64,000 nucleotides of DNA from Clitopilus passeckerianus (lineage: Eukaryota; Basidiomycota; Agaricomycetes; Agaricales; Entolomataceae). The translations under genes and the position numbers were made by a program. The first letter of the stretch is position 1. Each line of letters starts with the position of its first letter. The stretch lies in NCBI GenBank assembly GCA_944990035.1, contig CALYLX010000128.1, positions 1,736,001 through 1,800,000 of the forward strand, in the 5' to 3' direction. This document shows positions 10,342 through 20,528 of this stretch, in pieces. The notes under the pieces were generated by a model. That model was not told where the DNA came from and did not search any database. It saw only the letters and a program-made list of their open reading frames with translations.

Positions 10342-12156
10342 ATGCCTCTCTTCGTCTTTGGCCTCCGTTTGTTCACACTTTTTCTCAACGTTTGGGACAC
10401 GTATAAAGTCCTCAAATTGCCTCCACCCTCATCAAGAAACAATGGTCTCCCAAGTCAACGCGCTTTAATGCAAAGGAAGAGGGACATGAAGGGTACTATC
10501 ACTGTCTGGGTAGTCTGGGTAATTGTCACCTTCCCACGTCGCGTCTTCAACATCTGAACTCCTTTCTAGTGCTGCCTCGCTCTATATGAGCGCTTTGCAG
10601 AGGGATTTGTCAGCTTGGTCGTTCCATTCTATGACGAAGTGAAATCGATATTCCTGCTCTTCCTCATTATGACGCGTGCCAGGGTAAGCAGATCCTCCTC
10701 GATTCTGACACACCAATTTGAAAACTAACATCCGTGTTGGCAGGGTTGCGAACCTATTTTCTTGTATATTATTCGACCATTCCTTCGCCCCTATACGGCC
10801 ACTTTGGATTTGTTGCTCGACTTCTTCCGTATGCTCGGAGACATGGCTTTTGCAACAATTTTTGGGCCTTTTTCGGCTATTGGAGGCCTCCTACGTGGTT
10901 CTAGTTCCGGCCCAGAACAATCTTCAGAAGCTGATACCAGTGAAAGAGAGATTTCTGGACCTTCTAATGGCCCGGTTCGCACGAACAGCAGCGGACTTAA
11001 TCAGGCCCGTATGGTCACACCCAATGGTACCATCCATGCTCGAGGAAGTTCATCCAGTCTTCGGTCACAGATGCCCCGCACTGTCAGCTCCGAGTCGACC
11101 AAGAGCTCAGGCTCAAATCCGCAGTCCCGAAGTCACGAAATATGGCATCCTCCCCAGTCAACTCATTCTGACAGTGAAGAAACCCTGCATGACGACTCTG
11201 CTCCCACAGAAGTCACATTCCTTACAGAGGAAGCAAAGGAGGCCAATGAATGGCGTCAATACCCTTCGTTCCCCTCTGCATATCCAGCAACTCCTGTCTT
11301 TGTTCAACGGACGAAGTTACCCGCCAACAACCCCTCTATGCCGCAGCCCTCTCTAATGGGCATTTTGGAAGATTCGACACAGCGTGGATTCGATGATTCC
11401 CAGGCCGATGATGAGCCAGAAAGCCCTACCTATGAACATGGCATGAGCGAAGACCTCTTACGCTCGCCTGGCGCTCGAGGCCTCTTCTCCGAAGAAGAGA
11501 TGTCGGCTGATGAGTCTGGCGAAGGTGATTACGACGAAGATGACGAGGACGTTTTCAACACGACACTGAAAACCCCTCCTCCGGCCCGACCCCGGAACCT
11601 CGTGTCTACCTCTGGCCAATCATCCAACAGGTCATCTATCGGAAGTATCCTAGCTAAGGGTGGGCTGAAGCCTCAGTCATCGGCTGCTTCTCTGCACGCT
11701 AGGACTGGCTCGGGCTCGGAGCCTCTGGTTGCCCCTGGAATTACAAGGCGACAATCCTCGAATAGCAGCGTCAATAGTAGCCGGTCGGTGCAATCTCGTT
11801 CCAGGGCGCCTATCCCGAAGGCTCTCAGAACCGGCCCCATGCTAAAGCAGTCCGATGTCAACGCAGAATCGGATGAAGACGAGGAAGATAACCAACCAGC
11901 TCCGCAGAAGGTTACGGTGAAAGCTACCATACGACCCGGTCAAGCTACGCGACCCATTCAACCTAAGACTACAAAGCCCACAACTACCACCGCTAGGACT
12001 CAACCGGCAAAACCTGCGACTCGTAAACCCGCCAGACCACTTTCCGACGCTTCAGTGCGCAGTACAAACGGTACCGCTGTATCAAATGGAGGCGAGAAAA
12101 TGCGGCCTGCAGCTCAACGAAGGAACACTCCGCTTACTCAGGCTACGAACCGGTAG
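10342..12156 (+). CDS. TB2/DP1/HVA22 (REEP/Yop1-like) membrane protein with long disordered tail
   Basis: Three exons, join(10342..10518,10570..10683,10744..12156), give 567 aa. The first about 130 residues match the TB2/DP1/HVA22 domain: a membrane start (FGLRLFTLFLNVWDTYKVL), then CCLALYERFAEGFVS, then VVPFYDEVKSIFLLFLI and a GCEPIFLYIIRPFLRPY segment. Members shape curved ER tubules through hairpin helices (family knowledge). The remaining about 430 residues are Ser-rich and acidic, with no domain I recognise, whereas yeast Yop1 is only about 180 aa. The tail is in frame with the domain and shows coding bias, so it belongs to the gene. It may carry phosphorylation-dependent contacts (inference). 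Confidence 0.88.
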
Positions 12157-13662
12157 GACGCTGAACAAGAACCGTCATGATATCATACACGCTATTTTGC
12201 ATCGCTATTATTTAGATTTTCACATTATGATACTGTTCCCTGCCTGCATGACATGTAAATTATCGCTATCGACCTACCTTTTGACCTTCGCACAGCTCAA
12301 AAAACGTGGATCTATCATCTTTTTTGACTTCTCTTACCCTTAGACCAGCATCGTACGATTCCTTAGTAATTCTTTCAATACCACGAGCCCTTGCGCCTAC
12401 ATGATCATGGATTGGCGGTGCTTGTCGAGTTCCTCGAGAAAGGTCAAGGGCATGGAGGAGGATCGGCGGTGTCATCATCGAGTCCATATTAGGAGAGCAT
12501 CCACACAGTACACTCGCTACAGGCCTGGATCAACACGAGGCAGGAGTGAGAGAGTGCGGTTACGCAGCCCAACACCTCCGTGACCTCTGGCCCAAAGGTC
12601 AAGTCTGAAAATGGCACGAGTCCGACCTGGTTTGCAGATGCCATCTGATATCCAGAAAATTTGGGTAGAAAGATTGGTAGGAATCATCAAGTTAGCCGCC
12701 TGAGTCAAACCAGCTTTTCTGGTAAGATGAGTCGACTAGACGCTCACCGAATGAGGTCATCCAAGCCCCACAGAAAGCTTCACAGCATCTCATAAGAGAT
12801 TTGACTCTTAACTGGTTACCGATTAGATTGTCACGAGTACGAACTGTGCGGAAAAGACGCTGTTCAATATCAGACAGACGCCGGCCTGAAAGATCGAGGC
12901 AGTGCCGACCAATTTTCGAGATCCCAAGACGGTGTCTTTACCGGTGAATTTACCCCTATCTGAATATCGTCCTACCGTAATGAAATAGTGTAGTACTTGC
13001 TCCTCTCGATGTGAACTTGTACCAGCAGACTGAGATCGATACGTTACTATGGCCGGCGACTAAGAGAGGTGAACATGCGTGATTCGCCTTGCTAAAGTGA
13101 TCCAATGTCGGATAATCGCACCGACTGGCACGATGATTGATGAAATCGGGTACTCTGCAAGTAAATGTTCATGGTGGCTGTTCGGTGAGAAAAGAGCAGC
13201 GTGCGCCACAGCAAAACCACACAGAAGCACGAATGATGGCATCAGTTGCCTTTTTTGGATCCACTAACGTGTCTGTTGTGTGGATAATTTCCAAAAGTAG
13301 TAATTTTTAGAGACGCGTTCGGTCCAGCGCGTCAGTCGGTGGATGGCCTCAACCACGGACAATTAACAGAATGTCTGGCGGTTACACGTCCCTTCTCCTT
13401 CCGGCTCTGCTGTGCCTATCAATCTATCCCCAGTTTCTTCAATTACTAGCCCGGTTCAGCTCGTTTCTGTGCTCTGGAGCTCGCCAAAAACATCGAGCCG
13501 TAATGGTACTGGAATCCCGTCCTCCATCCTGAACACCCGCAGGTTGTCAACACGGAGGCTATGCGTTCTCCATGCCTCGCTGCTACCACGAGTCTTCACC
13601 TGCCTATCCTACAAAAACCCAAGGGCCTGATCGTGGACAGCTCATCGAACACTTGACGAGCT
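12157..13662. other. Gene-poor stretch with fragmentary coding signal
   Basis: No gene can be modelled with confidence over 1.5 kb. On the minus strand 13242-13060 starts with a signal-peptide-like run (MPSFVLLCGFAVAHAALF), and two further open frames overlap downstream around 12690-13040. On the plus strand, from an ATG at 13371 (MSGGYTS), coding-like Ser/Pro-rich segments occur in three different frames and lead into the gene at 13663. See the findings. Confidence 0.35.
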
Positions 13663-15584
13663 ATGGCGAAACGCCCTCCACCGTCAGAAAACGAAGACAA
13701 TCAGGACCGTGGAAATGATCAATCTGGGTCCAAAGACGACAGTGGATCTACCAGCAACAAGGATCCAAAGAGGCCACGCCGTTCGAATGGAAAGAGGAAG
13801 CGGAGGATTGGAGAAAATAAGTCACTTCCTCTCGAGTTTAAGAAAACGGAAGGGATGGATAATGTGGGTGCACTATGTTTACCACGAATTGACTAACTTA
13901 TCAGTGTACCTAGTATCTCTTTCCTCAGTGGGCTATTCACGTTGATAACCTGTCTGACCAGACTGGATCCAAGGCTAAAAGGTGTCGAAGGAGCGGTAGA
14001 GGTGCTCCAGTAGAGCCATCATGCGAAGGCTCCAAAGTGCCTCGCCAGTCAAGTTCTGGTCCCCAACGTTCTTCCAGGGAAAGCTCAGCGGCATGCCGAC
14101 GCGAATCTTCTGCTCGTCAGATCAGACCCGTTCGAAGGCCATGCGCCGCCCCACCCACCCAAAAAGTGAACGCCGAAAAAACCTCAGCTGGCCCTATACC
14201 TCCGAATTTCCTTCGACTTTCAAAAAATAGAGGAAGAGCTAACGATAACGAAGATGTCCCTTCCTCTGCACAACCATCAAATCATGCTTCGAGCCAGGAA
14301 TATGATCTACACTCCGTAGACCCCTCTACGCTTCGTTCTTCAGATTCTTCTCAGCAGGGTTGGTGGTTGGCTCCCTCGCCCTTGGGTGGCTCAAATTCTG
14401 CCACCACGCCATCACCTTTGCTCTCGCGGTCTTATGAGGGCCAACAACACTTAACAGGAATGGCTCCGGAGCACAGTTCAAGTCAGACTGCACTGGGGCC
14501 ATCATCGTCTAGCTTTCTCGGTGCGCCGAATGTTGGTTCCAGCAGTGACTCTTACGACCTCTCCTCCACGTCTAATGCAGCCTCGAGCTACAGTGCGCAT
14601 CCTGTTGTCTCCGGCGGGCAACCCATAATGGGGTTCTCTTTTCCTGAACCTACTTTGCCCTATGGATCTCCGCCGTCAGCGTCCTCACCGTCGTACCTAT
14701 ACCCAGTACCTCAGTATCATTCGTATACAAGTTCTGCTCTAACCTTGGAACAGTATCCACCTACCTCTTCGCTGCAGACTCATAGCATCCAGAACCCAAC
14801 CCCAGCTACCGACATCGGTCAACATTCCTGGTCAACTACCATAAGTCGGCCTCTTTCTGGAATATATGTCACCGGCGAAGAAACCGTTCAACTGGACATG
14901 CCCGTCCGTTCGGGCACGGTGTATAGCAATGGTATCGAAGATCTTCTGCAGCCGTACGACAACGACCCCGGCAGCTGGTCGATTTCCCCTTCCTTATCCC
15001 CTGAGATATTCTTTCACGTCGATCAAACACATCTCACGGCCCCAGCTTCATCGCAGCGGATGGTCCTTAACTCAGGGAGCACCCTCCAGCCACGTACCGA
15101 TAGCTCCTATTCGTCGACCTACTTGAGTGGAGCAAGTTCTTCCTACTCAGGTTCTACCGGTGCCAGCTCGTCCTCTGGCGTATACTCCTCCGCCTCTTCC
15201 GGTAGGAGACAATCCACTACGTCCAGTTCCTATCATTCCAGCTCTCATACCGGCTCATCCCCTTCCGACTCATATTACCCTACCTTTATTGACACCAATC
15301 CTTTATATCACTCTGGTGCAGCTCACAGTGACGCATTACTGAGTTCCTACGAGAACTCGAGTTCTGATACTCACTGGCAAGCCCTCCCGTCTTCTATTCA
15401 TCCCATCCCAGCTCCGTTTGGCGAGGAAGGTATTGTCTCTAGTCAGAGTAACGTGCCATTCATAGGTACATTTAAGCAGCCAGATGGCACCACTTCGGAT
15501 GTCAATGCTCAAGTAACAATGGGAGATCCCTCCCATGTATACGACTGGTCAGAGGATTGGTCTAATAGACCTCCTTACCGATAA
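13663..15584 (+). CDS. Ser/Tyr-rich hypothetical, nuclear-looking protein, 618 aa
   Basis: Two exons, join(13663..13863,13929..15584). The intron has a GTGGGT donor, a branch-like GACTAACTT and a TTTCCTCAG acceptor. The N-terminal part is acidic then strongly basic (KRPRRSNGKRKRR, and KAKRCRRSGRG after the junction), which fits nuclear localisation. The remaining about 500 residues are rich in Ser, Tyr, Pro and Gly, with runs such as YSSTYLSGASSSYSGSTGAS, and look like a disordered transactivation-type region. The SCEGSKVPRQSSS segment has no full Zn2Cys6 pattern. No DNA-binding domain is visible, so a transcription-factor role is only a guess. The true 5' end may lie at 13371, but that stretch is broken in frame. 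Confidence 0.6.
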
Positions 15585-15987
15585 CGTTTGAATATTATTA
15601 TATGTTAACTTGCTTTTGTTTCAGTTCTCTGCGCTATCGATCTAACTTACCGATACCCAGTACATAATTTCGTCCCCATTGTTATGCTTGCTTTCCTCAG
15701 TTTTTGCTCAAGTTCTGTCTCAGACATCTTTCTGGCTATCGGTGTCGGTCAACATGCGTTAGGCAATCCAACGTCCTTAGCTACAACTACGATCTTTTTA
15801 AAAAAATTCAACAATGACTTTGGACCTCCCTGGCTCTGCAATGTAGCTCGAAAGTCCCAGTGAATAGCTCATTTGCTTTTCGAAGTAGTTTTCCATTTTC
15901 GTCAGTACCTCCGATCACAGTTAGCAAACCGAAATGGGGTTGCAAATTCAACAAGTGTAAACACCTTTCTCGACGTTCACCATCACC
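15585..15987. other. Intergenic region upstream of NDUFA1, no gene seen
   Basis: The 3' flank of the Ser-rich gene and the NDUFA1 promoter. AT-rich with a poly-A tract near 15799-15804. No gene is seen on either strand. Confidence 0.4.
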
Positions 15988-16428
15988 ATGCCTATTCCTT
16001 TCGAGGCTTTGATTCCCTTCGGTCCAGCGTTTCTTGTCTTTGAATGGAGCGTAGCAACTGACGTAAATTGTGTTATACCTAGGTTTGCTCACCGTCATGT
16101 TCGGGGCAGCCGGAACCCTCCTCGGCGCGTCCACACGGGCACAGAACCAGGGGAAGGTATGTACCGTTTAGAGCGTCAATTGCAGCCAGTCTTGACTACG
16201 TTCTAATGCAATTCTTGTGTTAAGCCTGGCCGGTACAATATTGATAAGTGGGACGAGATGATGATGAAGAGGGATGAGAGATTGACAGGGCATCGGAGAG
16301 GACAGCGGGTAAGTGCACGGCCTTCTCCGAGTACCACCTGAATTTCTGACTTGGGGATTCAGGACGAAACAGAACCACCAAAAGGTTTCGAGACGAGCAG
16401 TATTTGGTACACGGAGCGAACATCGTAA
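15988..16428 (+). CDS. NDUFA1: NADH:ubiquinone oxidoreductase subunit NDUFA1 (MWFE-like)
   Basis: Four exons, join(15988..16021,16083..16156,16225..16308,16363..16428), give 85 aa. It starts MPIPFEALIPFGLLTVMFGA, a single membrane helix without a cleaved presequence, then AQNQGKPGRYNIDKWDEMMM and RDERLTGHRRGQ, the conserved fungal NDUFA1 tail. In mitochondria this is a supernumerary subunit of the membrane arm of complex I that is needed for its assembly. The first intron uses a weak donor (GTCCAG); the other two are standard. Splicing is required because the unspliced frame loses the family match. It lies 174 bp from the convergent AIM22 gene and starts a small cluster of complex I genes. 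Confidence 0.88.
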
Positions 16429-16601
16429 TCGAAATTGCTGCAAGCCCCTTAGAGCTATAGAGCCCTGTTTACATGTCGATTTGCAACATCCAATTCTGTG
16501 CCCACATCGACTTAAACGCTCGAATGCAGCATAACTATATGCAAGAATGCTCTAAGTAGGAATGTCCCAATTCGTTTATAGTTACAGTGCCTATACACTG
16601 C

Positions 16602-18065
16602 CTATACACTGGTTGCACGCTTCAACCAATCCAAAATGTCCTGCTCGAAGTTATCCCGTGCAACCAGTTTCTCCTCATCCAAGAATCCGTACCGCTTGCC
16701 CACAAGCCACTCCCCAACTTCTTTCAAGCTGCTTTCAGAGGGGCTCTCCCCTCCTACCTCCGAACGTAAGATGCAGCCGAGTATGGTTCCGTGTTTGGCA
16801 GTTATTTCCGCCACCTGCCACACAAAGTCAGTGATATTTCGTGCAACAGCTGGGGAAAAAGGTACCAGGTTGCCCCATAAGAACTTATTTTCTATGGTGT
16901 ATGTGAATTCTGGAGTTTGCCCATGAGCCCATTGCCAACTCTGCCAGCTTCATGAGATGCATGTGAGAAAAGTGGACTGAGAGTGACATACTGGAAGTTC
17001 CTCTATTCCATGCCGGATATATTCAATTTCCTTCAGCTCTGGGGTTTCCTCAATAAATTGGGTCTGTAAAACGTCGAGGTGAGAGTCAAATTGGGCAGGC
17101 GTCCTTCGAGAACTAGATTTACCGGAGCGTTAACATTGTATTCTTTCTTGAATTCGTCAACAACAGCTTGGGTGAAGGATTCATGTGTAAAGTCCGGTTT
17201 CCACTGCTGCAAATTGCAAACCGGAGACCGAACAGAGGCAACGCCTCTTGTTATCATTGTATCCTAGGCTCACATTTTCAATGTCAATACAACTGGCAGG
17301 GAGGAAGTCTGCCTGACTGTACCTTGTTCACTCGCAATAAATCCCCGAGAGTATCCAACTTAGTGGAAATGAGCATAGTTCCGTGGTGGTAGGCTCGCGT
17401 ATTCACAATCTTGTATGCAGATCCAGAAACGTATCTTTCAGTAAATGGTAAGTACGTGACGGATTCATGAGGACAGGAGAACCTATCTTTTCTTCACCGA
17501 CGCAGATGTCATTTCTGTCGTTGACGCGTGCGTCAACTCCGAGGGAACGAACAGCACGTAGGACAATTTGTGCAGTGACATGTCGGTCAAATGATTTCCG
17601 GGGTAGGTGAATAGAGAAATTCGTATTCCCGAGGTCCTGAGAGAGGAGCAAAATATTGAGTCAAAGGTTTCTGGCGGGAATCAATTCATGGTCTGCGTAC
17701 ATGGTAGACCGTTCCTCCTCCACTTCGTCTTCTAATCCAGGGTATATTAGGTCGCGACTGGATGGCTTGCATGTTGACCTCCTTCCATGGATTCTGGTTC
17801 CGGCCTATGATCACGCAGGGATCGTCTCGATATATCAGCAGCAATGGTTCTGCAGGATTTTTATGACGGAAGAGCCTAAAACCAATAAGGATGAGCTTTC
17901 TACAAGTTATGAAAGTATTGCTGACCAGTCCTCGAAAGTGAGATTGAAATATGGGTTTGTCGACTTTGAGACGTATATCAGGTGCTGAGGGCTCGGAACG
18001 GTATAGTACCGCGAGTTAAGCACCCGGAGGCACCCAGAAGCGCGCTGGGGGATTCTGAAGCTCAT
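16602..18065 (-). CDS. AIM22: Mitochondrial lipoate-protein ligase, AIM22/LplA-like (one splice/frame problem)
   Basis: Exons run 17926-18065, 17701-17875, 17483-17636, about 17323-17434, 17123-17263, 16992-17063 and 16602-16940. The start MSFRIPQRASGCLRVL is a plausible mitochondrial presequence. Family motifs are clear: YFNLTFEDWLFRHK, VIIGRNQNPWKEVN, RRRSGGGTVYHDLGNTNFS, VRSLGVDARVNDRNDICVG, SGSAYKIVNTRAYHHGTML and KGVASV-type RGVASVRSPVCNL. The enzyme attaches lipoate to the E2 and H proteins of 2-oxoacid dehydrogenases and the glycine cleavage system. The junction between exon 3 (ends GEEKI) and exon 4 does not join in frame with any GT..AG pair: the only AG (at 17435) leaves the frame off by one. 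The rest of the gene is intact, so this may be a sequence error. Confidence 0.85.
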
Positions 18066-18403
18066 TATATGGGTTATAATGTGGCAGAAATGGCGAGCCT
18101 AGTTTTTTGCATGACAGTAAATAACAGAAAGGACCCTGAGTTGACGGTACCATGATTGGGGATGGTTGCAAAACGTCTCGCGCTGATTGGCTCACTCGAA
18201 GAATTCAGATTCACGGGTGTTTCTTGGCTGAGATATGGGATGATACATTCAAATTGCGTCGGAGGGATAGGATGACCTGTCGGAACGTGTTCAAGCCTTA
18301 CTACTTCGCTTCCATTCATTCACGAAGTGTGTTTTAACCGTCATTTGAATTATAGGGTTGTACAACGTCTAGTAGAAAGGTCCAGTGCTATGGCGCATAA
18401 TCT
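18066..18403. other. Intergenic region upstream of AIM22, no gene seen
   Basis: Both neighbours are on the minus strand. This 338 bp stretch holds the AIM22 promoter and the NDUFA8 3' UTR. A short minus frame of 81 codons has no recognisable content. Confidence 0.35.
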
Positions 18404-19102
18404 CTACTTTTGCACGGGCTTGTAGTATGGGCTCTTGACCTCATGAACAGGGACGGCGCCTTCTGGTGAACCGGGTATAGTTTTCGTCAGGCCCTAGAGA
18501 ATTGTACCAAGTAAGTCGGAGTGCAATGGGGTTGAAAAGCATTAGGACTCACAAGCTTCTCGAACATGCATGCGTTCAATGTTCGTTCCGGCTTGCGACA
18601 CCGGTAGTACTCCTGCAGCAAATGATGGGTTGAGGTTACTGAGATGGTTGGCCATGACTTGATGCACCATACCTGGTTGTTCTTCTCCAGACATCCCCAG
18701 TGAGCTTGGAATTGCTCCAGGCAGTTCTCCCGCATCTTGGAAATCCTGCAAATTCGCTAATTCAGCTGGGTGAAAGACCGTAGGAAGGCTTTGCACGTAC
18801 AAGTCAGTTGCACACCGAGTCACTCTCCTGCCCTCCTTCAAGCAATGTTCCGGAGCCCTATTCTCGGCCTTGCAAAGCATAAAGTCCTCTATAATTGAAT
18901 AGCACCGTCAGTACCTATCTCCAATGAACCATAACCAATTCCGACCATTGTAGTCTTTGCAGTACGCTCCGATGAAGAAAGCAGCACTCTTCAATGGTGC
19001 GCTGGAAACACCAAGCTCCTGGACCTTGGGAACATTGTCCGGCATAGGCGTAGGGTCGACATAAGGCGTAGTTTTCACCGAGCCAGGCTGTGCTGTGCTC
19101 AT
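18404..19102 (-). CDS. NDUFA8: NADH:ubiquinone oxidoreductase subunit NDUFA8 (four CX9C motifs)
   Basis: Five exons, join(18404..18493,18553..18612,18673..18745,18801..18888,18946..19102), give 155 aa. Four twin CX9C halves are all present: CKDYNEDFMLC, CLKEGRRVTRC, CLEQFQAHWGC and CRKPERTLNAC. The order and the flanking VPKVQELGVSSAPLKSAAFF fit NDUFA8 (PGIV). CX9C proteins enter the intermembrane space through the Mia40 pathway, which forms the disulphides; NDUFA8 sits on the intermembrane face of complex I (family knowledge). All introns are GT..AG and phases agree. It shares a 133 bp divergent promoter region with the gene at 19236. Confidence 0.94.
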
Positions 19103-19235
19103 GGTCGGACGAGGTGGTTGGTCGGGATAACTAGGTGGGTGGGAATTTTCTGAGCGGAAATCAAAACGCGCTAATTCGTCGACACAAATCCAAGATTTAC
19201 CGCGACACCACAGAGTTGTTGGATCGATTACAGCA
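19103..19235. promoter_or_regulatory. Short divergent promoter, NDUFA8 and the 19.2 kb gene
   Basis: Only 133 bp lie between the two start codons. This must contain both promoters and both 5' leaders. No TATA element is evident. Confidence 0.4.
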
Positions 19236-19844
19236 ATGGTACAGTTTCTTCAAGGATTTTGAAGAAGAAAAGAGACTAATAATGGACTGCTTCAAAGCCT
19301 CCTCGCGCACCGCCAAAAGTTCACCACCTACATCTCAGGACCCACAAAGTGTCTGTGTTCATCACAGTGCCCCCCACAACTACCATTGGCGAACTCAAAG
19401 AAGAGGGATTGTCAGCGCTCCGGGCCCATGCTGAACACATCTTTGGCCTCCCGGAAGTCAATAGCGTTGATGACTTCGAACTATCCAAAGCAGTCAAAGA
19501 ACGAGGCAGGCCAACGGGCGAATATACCCTGCTTGAAGCTAACTCGACGGTGAAGGCAAACAACTTCTACGCGTATGACAGTCTCTACTTTCAATTCAAG
19601 GACCCCGATTCTGGTATGTATTGCCACCTTATATTTTCCCCTACTATCATTGTCCCTTCGAATATAATCATTTATTTGCCGTTGACAATAAGGTGAACTA
19701 TTGCCTGTAACTGCAACTCAACCATCGGTCGACGACGAGGAAGTGCAATCTATGCCAGACATCGATGTTTCTATGTCAAGTGTCGCCAAGGGGAAGAGGA
19801 AAGCAGACTTCGACGACGACATTTGAGGTGGCAGTCTTGTTAGA
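19236..19844 (+). CDS. Small unknown protein, possible beta-grasp (ubiquitin-like) fold
   Basis: Model join(19236..19238,19298..19613,19693..19844), 156 aa. No ATG lies in frame in the main exon. An intron with branch-like GACTAATAATGG and acceptor TTCAAAG joins it to an ATG directly followed by GTACAG, so the first exon would be just the start codon. The main exon reads LRTHKVSVFITVPPTTTIGE, then a helix-like ELKEEGLSALRAHAEHIF and DSLYFQFKD; the order of strands and helix resembles a beta-grasp domain (inference). The last exon reads LLPVTATQPSVDDEEVQ and KGKRK, then in the present frame a basic tail. One A fewer in the run at 19800-19803 would instead give an acidic ADFDDDI tail and stop at 19827. 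Similar proteins occur in basidiomycetes; function unknown. Confidence 0.6.
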
Positions 19845-19871
19845 ACTTTATTGGAGATTCTTCCTGCGTAA

Positions 19872-20528
19872 TCATTTGGACTTGCTCCATGCTCGAGGAG
19901 ACATTGGCATCAATGCAGCAGCGACCCGTCGACCTTCTTCAGCTAGAATGTTATATGTGGAACAGGCATTTCTCTGGAGTGTAAAATTAAATGACTGTTG
20001 CCATTTCTCGAGAAACAAGTACATACAGTGTCCATAGTGTCGACTTGAATGCCCAATTGATTTAGATACGTCCGAAGAGATGGTGGCAGCTGTGCCAATG
20101 TTTTACCAGTCCCCAGTACCAATATCTCTGAGCAGAGTTTCAGTGGCCGACAAAAAGAAAACAGGTTATCTCTCACCTGGTCGGGGCACTACGGTTTCGA
20201 AGATTTCGAAATGTTCCTTCCCCCAGTCAGACCACAGGGTGCTTGGTACATCCCAAAGGAAGACTTTGCCCTCCAAGAATATACAAGCAGAGGACATAAT
20301 CAGCCCGTCCATTAGCTGTATCCCCTCTTCCGAGATGTTCTTGACTTGGACCGCAGGAGGCGTCTCGTCGGCGAGGATATTGGTAAACGACCTATCCCGA
20401 AGATTGGCGCTGGCATGGATGCGCCGTGAATGGGGGACAAGGCATGCTCTCTGTACCAAGCAGGTCCTTCGAAGATTTGGAGTTAGCCTTAACCTAGCTG
20501 CTTGCTGCAGAGCCCGAGATAACGACAT
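19872..20528 (-). CDS. NDUFAF3: Complex I assembly factor NDUFAF3 (DUF498/Mth938 domain)
   Basis: Three exons, join(19872..19973,20027..20127,20177..20528), give 184 aa. The N-terminus MSLSRALQQAARLRLTPN is Arg-rich and fits a mitochondrial presequence. The Mth938-like domain follows: EEGIQLMDGLIMSSACIFLE, VFLWDVPSTL, then ILVLGTGKTLAQLPPSLRTY and QVDTMDTRNACSTYNILAEE. The last two are the diagnostic motifs of the family. In mitochondria NDUFAF3 works with NDUFAF4 in building the early membrane-anchored complex I intermediate. Its stop lies only 27 bp from the convergent neighbour. The start is divergent from the NOL11-like gene. Confidence 0.92.
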
